A stretch of 64,000 nt of DNA. Origin: UBA5704 sp036264355 (GTDB taxonomy: Bacteria; Acidobacteriota; Thermoanaerobaculia; Multivoradales; UBA5704). The position numbers and the translations under genes are program-made. This document shows positions 25,514 through 34,697 of the stretch, one piece after another. The notes beneath the pieces are model-generated. The model made no database searches and was not told where the DNA came from. It worked only from the letters and a program-made list of their open reading frames with translations. How positions within the stretch are numbered: position 1 is the first letter of the stretch; every line of letters starts with the position of its first letter. The DNA is taken from assembly GCA_036264355.1 (NCBI GenBank), contig DATARD010000050.1, positions 50,497 through 114,496 on the forward strand, in the 5' to 3' direction.

Positions 25514-26587
25514 ATGAGCACAGCCCTCCCGCCGTACCGCCGTCTCGTCGTCCGCAGGTTTGCCTGGACGGCCCTTGCCTGCTCGCTCCTCGGGTCGGTT
25601 GCGCCGCCGCTCTCCGCGGCCCCACAGCAGCCGGTCCTCGTCTCCAGGTCCGGTGAAGCGCTGCTCGAGCTCGCCTCCGGTGAGACGATCAGCGCCAGCC
25701 TTCCGGCAGGCGCCAGCCTCGACGTCGCCGCCGCGCTCGATTCCGGCTGGCTCGCCGCCGGCACCCAGCCCGGGAGCCGCGATCTCCTTCTCCTGACCGG
25801 AAACAGCCAGACGGTCTCCGCCCTGCCGGCGCCGCCCGGCAAGACCGCGGCGCGGCGCCAGGAGCCGCTCCCCCTCGTCGAGAATGGCCGTCTCGCCGGC
25901 CTGGTCTGGCTGGAGGGCGAAAACCGTCGCTCGCTCGGTGTGCGCTTCGCGGCGTGGACCGGCACCGCCTGGGACACTCCGGAGGTCGTCGCGCCGCCGG
26001 GGCCGGGCAGCCAGCTCGCGCTCACCGCCGCCCATCTGCACGACGGTACCTGGCTCCTCGCCTGGAGCGCCTTCGACGGCCACGACGACGAGATCGTCTG
26101 GAGCCGCCGGGTGCACGGCGCCTGGAGCCGGCCGCAACGGGTGGCCGCGGACAACAGCGTGCCGGACATCACGCCGGCGCTCTCGGTGGCGGGCAACGCC
26201 GGCGACAGCGCGCTCCTCGCCTGGAGCCGCTACGAGCCGGCGCTCGGCGAGTACCGGGTGGTGATGTCGCGCTTCGTCCAGGGGCACTGGACGGCGCCCG
26301 AGGCCGCCGCTCCCCCGGGCTCGTTCTATCCCACCTTCGAAGCGGCGCCGTCGGGTCGCGTGCGGATGCTCTATCGCACCGCCATGCCGCAGGGCTGGGA
26401 GATCGTGGAGATGGACACCGCCGGTCATGCCGTCCGGCACGCGACGATGATCACGGCAAAGACCGCGGCGGAGAGCGCCCGGCCGGTCGTCTCGACCGCC
26501 GCAGCCGATACCGCCGCCGTCTTCCGCTGGCCGGCTGCCGGAACGCAGCGATCCATCGCCTGGACCGCCGAGGAGCACAAGCCGTGA
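25514..26587 (+). CDS. Secreted BNR/sialidase-propeller-like protein
   Basis: A 357-residue protein of unknown function. The N-terminus has two Arg pairs, a hydrophobic stretch (FAWTALACSLLGSV) and an Ala-rich cleavage area, so it is probably exported. The body repeats a pattern of TWLLAWSAFDG, DEIVWSRR, HGAWSRPQRV, ALLAWSRYEP, HWTAPEAA, as in BNR/sialidase-type beta propellers whose blades compare text-book-like W-x-x-P strands; there are too few clear Asp-boxes to claim an enzyme. The stop overlaps the GTG of the next gene (GTGA), so the two are translationally coupled and probably act together outside the cell. The ATG at 25514 has only a weak ribosome binding site; a TTG at 25475 is possible but would put GGAGG inside the gene. 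Confidence 0.75.
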   Translation: MSTALPPYRRLVVRRFAWTALACSLLGSVAPPLSAAPQQPVLVSRSGEALLELASGETISASLPAGASLDVAAALDSGWLAAGTQPGSRDLLLLTGNSQTVSALPAPPGKTAARRQEPLPLVENGRLAGLVWLEGENRRSLGVRFAAWTGTAWDTPEVVAPPGPGSQLALTAAHLHDGTWLLAWSAFDGHDDEIVWSRRVHGAWSRPQRVAADNSVPDITPALSVAGNAGDSALLAWSRYEPALGEYRVVMSRFVQGHWTAPEAAAPPGSFYPTFEAAPSGRVRMLYRTAMPQGWEIVEMDTAGHAVRHATMITAKTAAESARPVVSTAAADTAAVFRWPAAGTQRSIAWTAEEHKP

Positions 26588-27738
26588 GGGGTTCGCAGAG
26601 GGCGCGGCTCGGGCTCGCGGCCGTCCTGCTGCTCGTGCTGCCCCAGGCCGCCGCGGCACAGAAGCGCTACATCGGCTTCGGCGACAGCATCACCTACGGC
26701 ATCGGCGACGAGAAGAATCCGGCCGGGCTCGGCGGCTATACGCCCCGCCTCCAGACGCTGCTGAACGCCCGCGGCGTCTCCGCCACCGTGGTCAACGCCG
26801 GCCTGCCGGGCGAGGACACCACCGGAGCGCTCAGCCGGATCAACAGCGTGCTCAACCGCGGCGGCGACGTCCTCCTCCTCATGGAGGGGACCAACGACAT
26901 CAACGAGAAGGTCTCCGAAGAGACCACCCTGGCCAACCTCAACACGCTCGCGAACCGTGCTGAGAACAAAGGGATGCAGGCGGTGCACATCACCATCGTG
27001 CCCCGCCTGTCGGGGGCCGGCACGGACGGCAACAACCGGATCACCGCGGACTTGAACGGCCAGATCCGCGAGCTCGCTTGGGAGAGGACACGGCACCTCG
27101 CCGATCCCTTCGAGGTGTTCATCAATGAGACTCCGGACTACACCGTGCTCTACGGCGGCGGCGACGACAAGCTCCACCCCAACGCCGCCGGCTACGATGT
27201 GATGGCCAAGGTCTTGGCCGACGTGCTGACCAACGTGGACAGCGTCGCCCCGGTGACCGGCCTGGTGAGCCCCAGCGACGACCAGCAGAACGTTCCGAGC
27301 ACGACGCCGATCCAGATCGACCTCTATGACTTCGGCGCCGGGATCGACCTCGCGAACACCAGGCTGCTGGTCAACGGGCAGCCGGTGTCCACCACCTTCT
27401 CCGGCACGCCGCAGAAGATCCAGATCCGCTACACCCCGCTCCAGCCCTGGACCGGCGTGGTGGCCTTCGGTCTCCAGACCCAGGACCTGGCCACGCCGCC
27501 GCACGCCTGGAACCGCACGCTGTCGACCTTCGTCACCGCCGGGACCATCTTCCTGCCCGGCGACATCGACCGCAACGGCCGGGTGGACGGCGTCGACCTG
27601 CTCGCCTTCGCGCCCCGCTTCGGAGCCCGCTCGCCCGACCCGCGCTACCGCACGTTCGCCGACTTGAACGGCGACGGCGTCGTCGACGGCACGGACCTCG
27701 CGATCCTCGCCGCGAACTTCGGGAAGACGTCTTTCTGA
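26584..27738 (+). CDS. Secreted SGNH/GDSL hydrolase with C-terminal dockerin-type domain
   Basis: A 384-residue esterase-type enzyme. A signal peptide occupies residues 1-~25. SGNH block I GFGDSITYG gives the nucleophile Ser35, block II is the Gly in VNAGLPGEDT, block III is EGTNDIN (Asn104), and block V DKLHPN (from ~195) supplies Asp and His198. Residues ~215-320 look like an immunoglobulin-like bacterial domain (TRLLVNGQPV region). Residues ~326-384 hold two calcium-binding repeats, DIDRNGRVDGVDLL and DLNGDGVVDGTDLA, the type I dockerin pattern. Family members deacylate esters or glycans. The dockerin suggests attachment to a cohesin-like partner, or simply a calcium-stabilised anchor, since no cohesin is visible here. 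The GTG start overlaps the preceding stop. Confidence 0.9.
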   Translation: MRGSQRARLGLAAVLLLVLPQAAAAQKRYIGFGDSITYGIGDEKNPAGLGGYTPRLQTLLNARGVSATVVNAGLPGEDTTGALSRINSVLNRGGDVLLLMEGTNDINEKVSEETTLANLNTLANRAENKGMQAVHITIVPRLSGAGTDGNNRITADLNGQIRELAWERTRHLADPFEVFINETPDYTVLYGGGDDKLHPNAAGYDVMAKVLADVLTNVDSVAPVTGLVSPSDDQQNVPSTTPIQIDLYDFGAGIDLANTRLLVNGQPVSTTFSGTPQKIQIRYTPLQPWTGVVAFGLQTQDLATPPHAWNRTLSTFVTAGTIFLPGDIDRNGRVDGVDLLAFAPRFGARSPDPRYRTFADLNGDGVVDGTDLAILAANFGKTSF

Positions 27739-27739
27739 A

Positions 27740-29029
<1,290 letters not shown>

Positions 29030-29052
29030 CGCGCGCGTCTGGCTCACCCGGC

Positions 29053-29853
29053 TCAGGAGCCGGCCGCGCCCATCGGATACATGCCCGTCATCGGGCTCAC
29101 CGGGTTCGAGAGCTTCGTCGGGTCGAGAGCGCTGATCCGCTGCCCGGCGTTCGTCCGGTAGGCGGACTGCGGAAACTCGTCCAGGATGCGCTTGTAGGCC
29201 TGCGTCGCGTCGTCCTTGCGGCCGAGCTGCTCATAGGTCGCGCCGAGCTCGTTGAGGATCACGTCCTCCGGCAGCGGCGGCTTGCTCTGTCCCTGCATCG
29301 CCTTCAACCGCTGCGCCAGCTCCTCCAGCTTCTCCTTCGACGCCTGCTTGCCGCGGTCCAGGTGGATCAGGTTGATCCGCGCCTCGCCGGCCAGCAGGCT
29401 GTCCGGATGGGCGTCGACGAAGTCGCTCCACAGCTTGCGCGCCTCCTCCGGCTTCCCGTCGGTCATCGCGATCTGGGCCAGATAGACCCCGGCGATGTCC
29501 GCGGCGTCGGTGTGGCCATAGTCGCTGCGCACCTTGGTGAACAGCGTCTTGGCCTTGGCGCGCCGGGCGGCCTCGTCGACGAAGCTCGGCTCCTTGGGAT
29601 CGTTCGGCTTGGCCTCCGTGGCGTTGAGCGGGGCGCTGTAGACCTTGACCGCCGCCGCGAGCGCGTCGCCCGCCGCGTCGGACCGATGGCCCACGAAGCC
29701 GTAGATCAAAAAGCCGATCACGGCCAGCACCACGGCGCCGCCGATGCCGAAAATGATGGGCCGGACGTGGCCCTCGGCGTATTCGACTCCCCGCCCCACG
29801 GCGGAAGCGAATTCGTCCTTCTTCATGTCCTTGCGAGTCACACGCTGGTTCAT
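29053..29853 (-). CDS. Membrane-anchored tetratricopeptide repeat protein (YfgM-like topology)
   Basis: A 266-residue protein with a charged cytosolic N-terminus (RVTRKDMKKDEF), one transmembrane helix at ~33-55 (IIFGIGGAVVLAVIGFLIYGF) and a periplasmic domain with TPR-like helices: AGVYLAQIAMTDGKPEEARKLW, AGEARINLIHLDRGK and LNELGATYEQLGRKDDATQAY. This layout resembles YfgM, the SecYEG-associated chaperone-like protein, though sequence identity cannot be judged here. The ATG has GGGAG 7 bases upstream. It lies just upstream of the thymidine phosphorylase gene on the same strand and may be co-transcribed with it; no functional link is evident. Confidence 0.8.
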   Translation of the reverse strand: MNQRVTRKDMKKDEFASAVGRGVEYAEGHVRPIIFGIGGAVVLAVIGFLIYGFVGHRSDAAGDALAAAVKVYSAPLNATEAKPNDPKEPSFVDEAARRAKAKTLFTKVRSDYGHTDAADIAGVYLAQIAMTDGKPEEARKLWSDFVDAHPDSLLAGEARINLIHLDRGKQASKEKLEELAQRLKAMQGQSKPPLPEDVILNELGATYEQLGRKDDATQAYKRILDEFPQSAYRTNAGQRISALDPTKLSNPVSPMTGMYPMGAAGS

Positions 29854-29912
29854 CAAAAAACTCCCGAGAAAACCCTGTCTGGGGGAACAGGATGAAGATC
29901 TACACCGATCGG

Positions 29913-31571
29913 TCACACTGCGCCGTGGCGCGAGTTTGCCACGGGAGGCGGGTCCGAGGGAACCCCTGCCGCCGCACCAGGCTCGTCCAGACGCTGGAAA
30001 ACGGCATACTCGGGGTTGATGAAACGCTGGCTGCTCCCCACCTCCTCGGTGGTGATGAAGTCGAAGAGAGGGTGCCCCTTGTACAGCAGGACCAGCCGAT
30101 ACCCCAGCTCGCCGGTCGCCAACTGCTGATAGAGGTCCACTTCCTCCGGGTGCCGCAGGTCGGTCACGTTGACCGTGAGGAACTGCGGCTGCTGCCGCTC
30201 GAGGATCTCGCCATGGGTGTGCACCACCTTCTCCCAGGGCATCCAAGGAAAGCGCGGAATGTGCTTCTTGCGCCCGATCGCCGCCACCGAGACCGGCTTC
30301 GATGCGTGCGCCGTCACCCAGTCTTCCACATAATACCGTGAGTCCGCCAGCAAGCGGGTGTCGACCGACGCCGCATAGAGGAGCGAATACACGAAACCCA
30401 CCGCCACCGCCGCCTGCCGCACGCGCAACCACCGCACGCCGTCCTCCGTCACCAGCCCCACAACCCGGCCGCCGAAGAAAGCCAGCAGCACCGCGACCGG
30501 CAGGAGATAGCGGTCGTAGCTGAACAGGATCAGATTGAGGAACGTCACATAGTAGGAGACCACGAGCACGAACAGACCGCCGAGCAGCCAATCCGTCTGC
30601 GTCGCCCGGCGCCGCGCGATCCGCCAAAGGGTCACCCCCACCCCCGCCGTGCACACCGCCGCGAGCAGCGGATTGAGCACGAACACCACCTGCTTCAGGA
30701 ACTGGCTCAGCAGCTCGATATGTCCGACCGGCGTGTCCGAATAGTCCTCGTAGTTCTTGCTCATCGGCCCCACCAGCAGATTCACATGCACCGCGAACCG
30801 CTGCGGATTGAGGATCAGCTCCTGGAAGATCGCGAACCCCACCGCGGCGGCCACCGCGGCGAGGATCAGCCGCCGGTCGACGAGCGCCCGCAACACCCCG
30901 AGCACCGGCCCCTTCTCGCGGTAGGAATGCCGATACAGAGCAACCAGGATCGGCAACGGCGCCAGCGAATACAGCCCATACGCCTGATCCTTCGTGCACA
31001 CCGCCGCCGCCGCCGCCAAGGAGAACAGCACATAGTCGCGCAACCTCTGCTGCTTGAAGATGCGGACGTAGAACAGCAAAGACACGGTGAACCAGAAGAC
31101 ATAGGGAGCGTCCAGATTCCCCATCTTCGAGTAATAGACCATCGGCACCGCACAGATCGCCGTCAACGCCGCGAACAGAGCCGACCGCCGGTCGTAGATC
31201 TCACACCCGATCCGCCAGATCAGCCACACCGTCGCCATCGCCATCGCTAGGCTGACAAAACGGCCAAAGTAGATCAGCCAGGACATCGCCGCGTCGTCGT
31301 CGAGCCCCAAAGACCCGCGGTCGATCAGCCAGCGGAGAGGGAACGAAGTCCCCTGCAACACCGCGAAATGGAACGGCGGATAGCGCAAATGCCAGATGTG
31401 CTTGTTCGCCGGAGCCTCCGTCGAGATCGCCTCCGGCCACGACGACGGATGCAGCTCATCCCCGGCCCACCCCCACCGTCCGGGCAAACCCCACCAGATC
31501 CCGCACGAAAACAGTCCGAGCGCAAGGAGGAGAAGGCCACGCAGGGGCCACGGAGAAGACGCTGAAGTCAT
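29913..31571 (-). CDS. Glycosyltransferase family 39 membrane protein
   Basis: A 552-residue polytopic inner-membrane protein with roughly 11-13 hydrophobic segments. The first extracytoplasmic loop contains WAGDELHPSSW, carrying the conserved acidic residues (DE) of GT39/ArnT-like enzymes, and a second motif SKMGNLDAPYVFW follows. Relatives transfer a sugar from a polyprenyl-phosphate donor to a lipid or protein acceptor on the outer side of the membrane; the acceptor here is unknown. The C-terminal ~130 residues are a soluble periplasmic domain. The ATG at 31571 precedes the first membrane helix directly. An ATG at 31649 would add 26 non-hydrophobic residues. Confidence 0.85.
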   Translation of the reverse strand: MTSASSPWPLRGLLLLALGLFSCGIWWGLPGRWGWAGDELHPSSWPEAISTEAPANKHIWHLRYPPFHFAVLQGTSFPLRWLIDRGSLGLDDDAAMSWLIYFGRFVSLAMAMATVWLIWRIGCEIYDRRSALFAALTAICAVPMVYYSKMGNLDAPYVFWFTVSLLFYVRIFKQQRLRDYVLFSLAAAAAVCTKDQAYGLYSLAPLPILVALYRHSYREKGPVLGVLRALVDRRLILAAVAAAVGFAIFQELILNPQRFAVHVNLLVGPMSKNYEDYSDTPVGHIELLSQFLKQVVFVLNPLLAAVCTAGVGVTLWRIARRRATQTDWLLGGLFVLVVSYYVTFLNLILFSYDRYLLPVAVLLAFFGGRVVGLVTEDGVRWLRVRQAAVAVGFVYSLLYAASVDTRLLADSRYYVEDWVTAHASKPVSVAAIGRKKHIPRFPWMPWEKVVHTHGEILERQQPQFLTVNVTDLRHPEEVDLYQQLATGELGYRLVLLYKGHPLFDFITTEEVGSSQRFINPEYAVFQRLDEPGAAAGVPSDPPPVANSRHGAV

Positions 31572-31670
31572 GGAGATTGCCTTCGGGGCCGCAGGACGGT
31601 CAGCCGAGCCGCCGGAGTATACCAGCGTCTCCGCTGGGACCGCTGCCATCCCTGGCGGCCCGGTCGGCTT

Positions 31671-31697
31671 TTGCCGACCCAGCCGGCTGGAAGCCAG
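31671..31697. repeat. 27-bp direct repeat, left copy, flanking vapBC
   Basis: Identical to 32499-32525 over 27 bp. It contains the perfect palindrome CAGCCGGCTG followed by GAAGCCAG. The sequence type (which would encode AGFQPA if translated) is familiar to me as an interspersed intergenic repeat in some high-GC genomes. Confidence 0.85.
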
Positions 31698-31757
31698 TTT
31701 GAAAGGAGAGCCTGCGGATGCGGTCGACTCTGACTCTGACCGACTAGCTCATGGCTC

Positions 31758-32201
31758 TCAGGGCTCAATGACTTCAACGAGGGCATGCGCCCGGCCGGGC
31801 GGCACTATCCGCCGGTCGAGAGTCAAGAGCGTGGCGCCACTTGCTTCAGCGATCCCGATCAAATAGGCATCCGTCACCTGTTGATGCCCGAGAAGGTGGC
31901 GGAACACTTTCTCTGCTTCGGGTAGCGCCGGCAAGCTTTCCAGGTAAAGATGCTGCTGATCGCGGGTCAGATCCGCGAGCAAGGCAACCGCCTCGGCCGG
32001 TGTCTTGCGCACCTTCACGATTGTCGGATTAGACGACAGGCGCACGAAGCCAAGTTGAGTCAAGGCACATGTCGCCCAGAGTGTCGCCGGGCGCTTCTCG
32101 AGCCGCTCCAAGACCATGGCATGGAATTGGTGATTCGGCCAAGCCAGTGCTAACAGGGCGTTGACGTCCAGTAGGAGCGGTCGGTCCTCAGACGATGCCA
32201 T
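31758..32201 (-). CDS. vapC: PIN-domain ribonuclease toxin (VapC family)
   Basis: A 147-residue toxin. The PIN fold shows LLLDVNALLALAW with Asp12 as the first metal ligand, a central Glu/Asp region (EAEKVF), VTDAYLIGIA with a conserved Asp and TLDRRI with the last one. VapC toxins are magnesium-dependent RNases that cut tRNA or rRNA and are neutralised by VapB. The ATG at 32201 overlaps the end of the antitoxin gene by 14 bp. A TTG nine bases further up is less likely. The pair sits between perfect 27-bp direct repeats. Confidence 0.88.
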   Translation of the reverse strand: MASSEDRPLLLDVNALLALAWPNHQFHAMVLERLEKRPATLWATCALTQLGFVRLSSNPTIVKVRKTPAEAVALLADLTRDQQHLYLESLPALPEAEKVFRHLLGHQQVTDAYLIGIAEASGATLLTLDRRIVPPGRAHALVEVIEP

Positions 32202-32436
32202 CGTCGTCAAGGGCCTTCTGGATTCGCGAAGCTGGAATCACTCGGGCGTTCGCCGGCACCTCGAAGACGGGAAAACGGGAAACTTCCTTCGCCGATGGCT
32301 TCGTCCGTCGTCCTGAGGGCTCAAGCGCCTGCCGAGCCATCTCGGACAGCACGCGGCCGAGCCGCTTGCCGGTCGCCCTTGCGTGCGCCTGCGCCGCTTC
32401 GTACACATCGTCGTCGAGAGTAACAGTCGTTCTCAT
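32188..32436 (-). CDS. vapB: Ribbon-helix-helix antitoxin (VapB family)
   Basis: An 82-residue protein. The N-terminus MRTTVTLDDDVYEAAQ is a ribbon-helix-helix DNA-binding fold (strand, then helix), followed by a TGKRLGRVLSEMARQAL second helix. The C-terminal half (FPVFEVPANARVIP) would be the flexible arm that enters the toxin's active site. VapB-type antitoxins repress their own operon together with the toxin. It overlaps vapC by 14 bp. Confidence 0.87.
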   Translation of the reverse strand: MRTTVTLDDDVYEAAQAHARATGKRLGRVLSEMARQALEPSGRRTKPSAKEVSRFPVFEVPANARVIPASRIQKALDDDGIV

Positions 32437-32498
32437 GGTCAAGATGATATCCTGATGTACCCGCATCTTCCAGGACGGCGAACCGGTCCGCGTGAGGA

Positions 32499-32525
32499 TT
32501 GCCGACCCAGCCGGCTGGAAGCCAG
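32499..32525. repeat. 27-bp direct repeat, right copy, flanking vapBC
   Basis: Second perfect copy of the 27-bp element at 31671-31697, 828 bp away in the same orientation. Together they bracket the whole vapBC pair. Confidence 0.85.
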
Positions 32526-32560
32526 CGCTCCCAACGTAAGGGGCGCTCTGCGCACCACCC

Positions 32561-32845
32561 TCAAGATCCGCCAACCAGCTTCGCCGTCACAATCGCCTGA
32601 CCCACATGCCGCTGCGTGTGCTCCGCGATGTGCACCAGCAGCCCGATCACCGTCGTCGGCATCCGAAGCCGGCCAACCGTGCGCCCCTCCCGAAAGCTCG
32701 CCGGATCGACACCCCGCACCACCGCCTCCGCCCGCCGCAGGCTCGCCTCCACCGCCGCCAAAAGCTCCTCCCGGCCACCCCGAGGCTCCATCTCCCCCGC
32801 ACCAGTTGGTCTGCCGAGAGAGTTCAATGATGCGTGGACGTTCAT
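32561..32845 (-). pseudogene. DinB-family protein, C-terminal fragment
   Basis: The open frame ends with VGRLRMPTTVIGLLVHIAEHTQRHVGQAI, the characteristic last helix and metal-ligand histidine region of DinB-like four-helix proteins. Only about 94 codons are open against the usual 150-170, and the N-terminal helices with the first histidine ligand are missing. The first ~16 codons do not resemble the family. It is most likely a 3' remnant left by rearrangement next to the vapBC cassette. Confidence 0.65.
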
Positions 32846-33180
32846 GTGGGACTACAAGCCGCCCAGCACCAAGAAGAGGCGATAAATGGTCGGATTATCG
32901 GAGACGCTTCTGTTTCAGCAAGTGCCGGCGCAATGGTGCGCGCCGTCTATCTGTTGAGGTCTATTCAAATTCGACGTCACGATGTGCTGGTTGCTTTCCG
33001 CGTCGAGCGCGAGTTGGCTAGCAGGAGCCTGATACTTCTATGGCGGGTCGGCCGAGCCGCTTGCCGGTCGCCTGCGCGCGCGCCTGCCCCTCCGCGAGGA
33101 CGTCGAACGGTGGCCCGCTTCGGAGTGCATTCGAGCGAGGAGCGCGCCGTAACGAGCTTCCGGACGAGCGCAACGTGTCG
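32846..33180. other. Rearranged spacer with a vapB-like remnant
   Basis: No intact gene. On the minus strand, about 33045-33110 reads QARAQATGKRLGRP, closely similar to the middle of the nearby VapB (QAHARATGKRLGRV), so this is a fragment of a second vapB-like gene. The rest (32880-33040) shows nothing I recognise. Confidence 0.45.
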
Positions 33181-33186
33181 TATAAT
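33181..33186 (+). promoter_or_regulatory. Consensus -10 box (TATAAT) for a possibly leaderless gene
   Basis: TATAAT ends 6 bases before the ATG at 33193, so a normal start site (about 7 bases after the box) would fall on the A of the start codon. The -35 region at 33158-33163 is TTCCGG, a poor match with a 17-base spacer. Confidence 0.4.
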
Positions 33187-33192
33187 GGCGAC

Positions 33193-33564
33193 ATGAGCGC
33201 GCCTCTCCATCTCCGCCCTCGGGAAGAGCAGCCCGACGTCGAGCAACAGATCCGACTCCTCGTCGAAGAAGGTCAGATCCGGGAAGCTCAAGAGCTTCTG
33301 AAGTCTGCGGGCGACCAAGTCCCCGCGGGCTCGAAGATGCGGAAGATCCTGGGACCCTCACGGGTCAGGAAAAGCGCGGTGAAGGGTGTTGATCGGAGTG
33401 CCGAATTTCACTGGCTCAAGACAAAAGCCCAGGAGTATCCGGGAAAGTGGGTGGCTCTGGTGGGCGAGAATCTGGTCGCATCCTCAGATACCCTGAAAGA
33501 GCTACTCGCCCACCTGTCCGAGCTCCGGCTGGACCGGGATCCGCTGATCCACCACCTGATCTGA
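33193..33564 (+). CDS. DUF5678-like small protein
   Basis: A 123-residue cytosolic protein. The N-terminal half is helical and charged (VEQQIRLLVEEGQIREAQELL). The C-terminal ~50 residues (YPGKWVALVGENLVASSDTLKELLAHL) match the DUF5678 pattern, in which a W-V-A-L strand and a conserved Gly precede a helix. Function is unknown. It lies 4 bp upstream of a retropepsin-like gene with which it is probably co-expressed. The ATG follows a TATAAT so closely that the mRNA may be leaderless. Confidence 0.7.
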   Translation: MSAPLHLRPREEQPDVEQQIRLLVEEGQIREAQELLKSAGDQVPAGSKMRKILGPSRVRKSAVKGVDRSAEFHWLKTKAQEYPGKWVALVGENLVASSDTLKELLAHLSELRLDRDPLIHHLI

Positions 33565-33568
33565 TCGC

Positions 33569-34009
33569 ATGTTGATTCTTGACGGTGAGCCCTTTACCTC
33601 CGGGCGGTCGAGGTTTCTCGATCAGAATCCACGGTTTCCGGAGCCTGGCGCCAAAGTTTTCGTCCAAGTCAAGCTCACTGGGCTTGCTGGGACCTGGATC
33701 GCGCAGGTCGACACGGGCGCGGCTTATTCGATTCTCGAAGTCGGTGTTGCCACGACTCTGGGCCTTCTCGGTCTCAAGGAACCCTGGACGAGGCTGAGCA
33801 CCCGCCTGGGAGCCCTCAATGGACAGCTCATCCGCCTTCCCATCACCTTGGTTGCGGATGATGGGGAGTCGCTTGAGGTCGAGGCTCCGTTTTTCGTCTC
33901 ACCCGATTGGCGGGGCGGGACATTCCTCGGGTACACGGGGTTGTTGGACCGGCTCCGGATCGCGCTCGACTCGCCAGCCAATTTCTTCTATTTCGGATCT
34001 GAAGGCTGA
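33569..34009 (+). CDS. Retropepsin-like aspartic protease
   Basis: A 146-residue single-domain protein. The motif VDTGAAYSIL places the catalytic Asp at residue 48 (D-T-G-A), as in retroviral-type pepsins that work as homodimers. The expected later hydrophobic-Gly segment appears as FLGYTGLLDRLRIALD. There is no signal peptide, so it should be cytosolic. It starts 4 bases after the DUF5678 gene, a pairing that suggests a common role, perhaps regulated proteolysis; the substrate is unknown. Confidence 0.75.
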   Translation: MLILDGEPFTSGRSRFLDQNPRFPEPGAKVFVQVKLTGLAGTWIAQVDTGAAYSILEVGVATTLGLLGLKEPWTRLSTRLGALNGQLIRLPITLVADDGESLEVEAPFFVSPDWRGGTFLGYTGLLDRLRIALDSPANFFYFGSEG

Positions 34010-34205
34010 GCTGCAGGCTTCCACAAGGCAGAGACCCGGCGCATCTTCGGCAACTCCACTGGGTTGAACGGCTGAGCATCGGGATTGGAGAGGGCCGCCG
34101 CCAGCACCTCGGTCTATGTGACAGAGCCACGGTCCCGGTGACATAAGGGCTCGTCACAGAATAACTGTCTCGCTCATGCAGCGTAAAGCCCGCGAGTGGC
34201 AATAC

Positions 34206-34583
34206 GGCGGAGCGTTCCGTTGTGTTGGTCGAGCGTTCCGCCGTGTTGCTGAAGCGTTCCGTAGCGTTGATGGAGCGTTCCGTAGTGTTGCCGGAGTCTT
34301 CCGCCATGTTGGTAGAGCGTTCCGTAGCGTTGGTCGAGCGCTCCGTAGTGTTGCCGGAGCCTTCCGTCGTGTTGGTCGAGCGCTCCGTTGTGTTACAGAT
34401 CCGCTCCGCTGCGTTGCCGTCCGGCTTCGCCGAGGTGGGAACCGACTCCGCCGCGCTGCCGCTCCGCTGGCCCGCATTGAAGGTCCGCTCCGCCGTGTAG
34501 GCGGCTCGTTTCGCGGTGATGCCACAGCGCTCGGCGGTGATGCGTGGTCGTTCCCTGGGGGGGCCGGAGCTCTTCCCCGCGAT
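34206..34583. repeat. Minisatellite 1: in-phase 21-bp tandem repeat (~18 units)
   Basis: The first ten units (34206-34415) are well conserved around GAGCGTTCCGTAGYGTT. The following eight are degenerate but keep the 21-base phase. The repeat is open in frames on both strands, reading as heptads VERSVVL (+) or NTTERST (-). No start with a good ribosome binding site is seen, so I do not call a protein. Some units contain the perfect palindrome GAGCGCTC. Confidence 0.85.
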
Positions 34584-34697
34584 ACCGGTGGCGGTGTCCG
34601 CGGTGGCCGTGCTGTTGCTCTCAGTGCCGATGCTGCTTCTCATTTATAGTTCTTGGTGGCGGAACGAGAGAGTCCACCACTGCAAGGAGGATCGACG

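Noticed and set aside
34206..34640. Repetitive protein genes on either strand (VERSVVL or NTTERST heptads)
   Set aside because: Both strands are open because the repeat unit is 21 bp without stops. No start codon has a good ribosome binding site, so only the repeat is reported.
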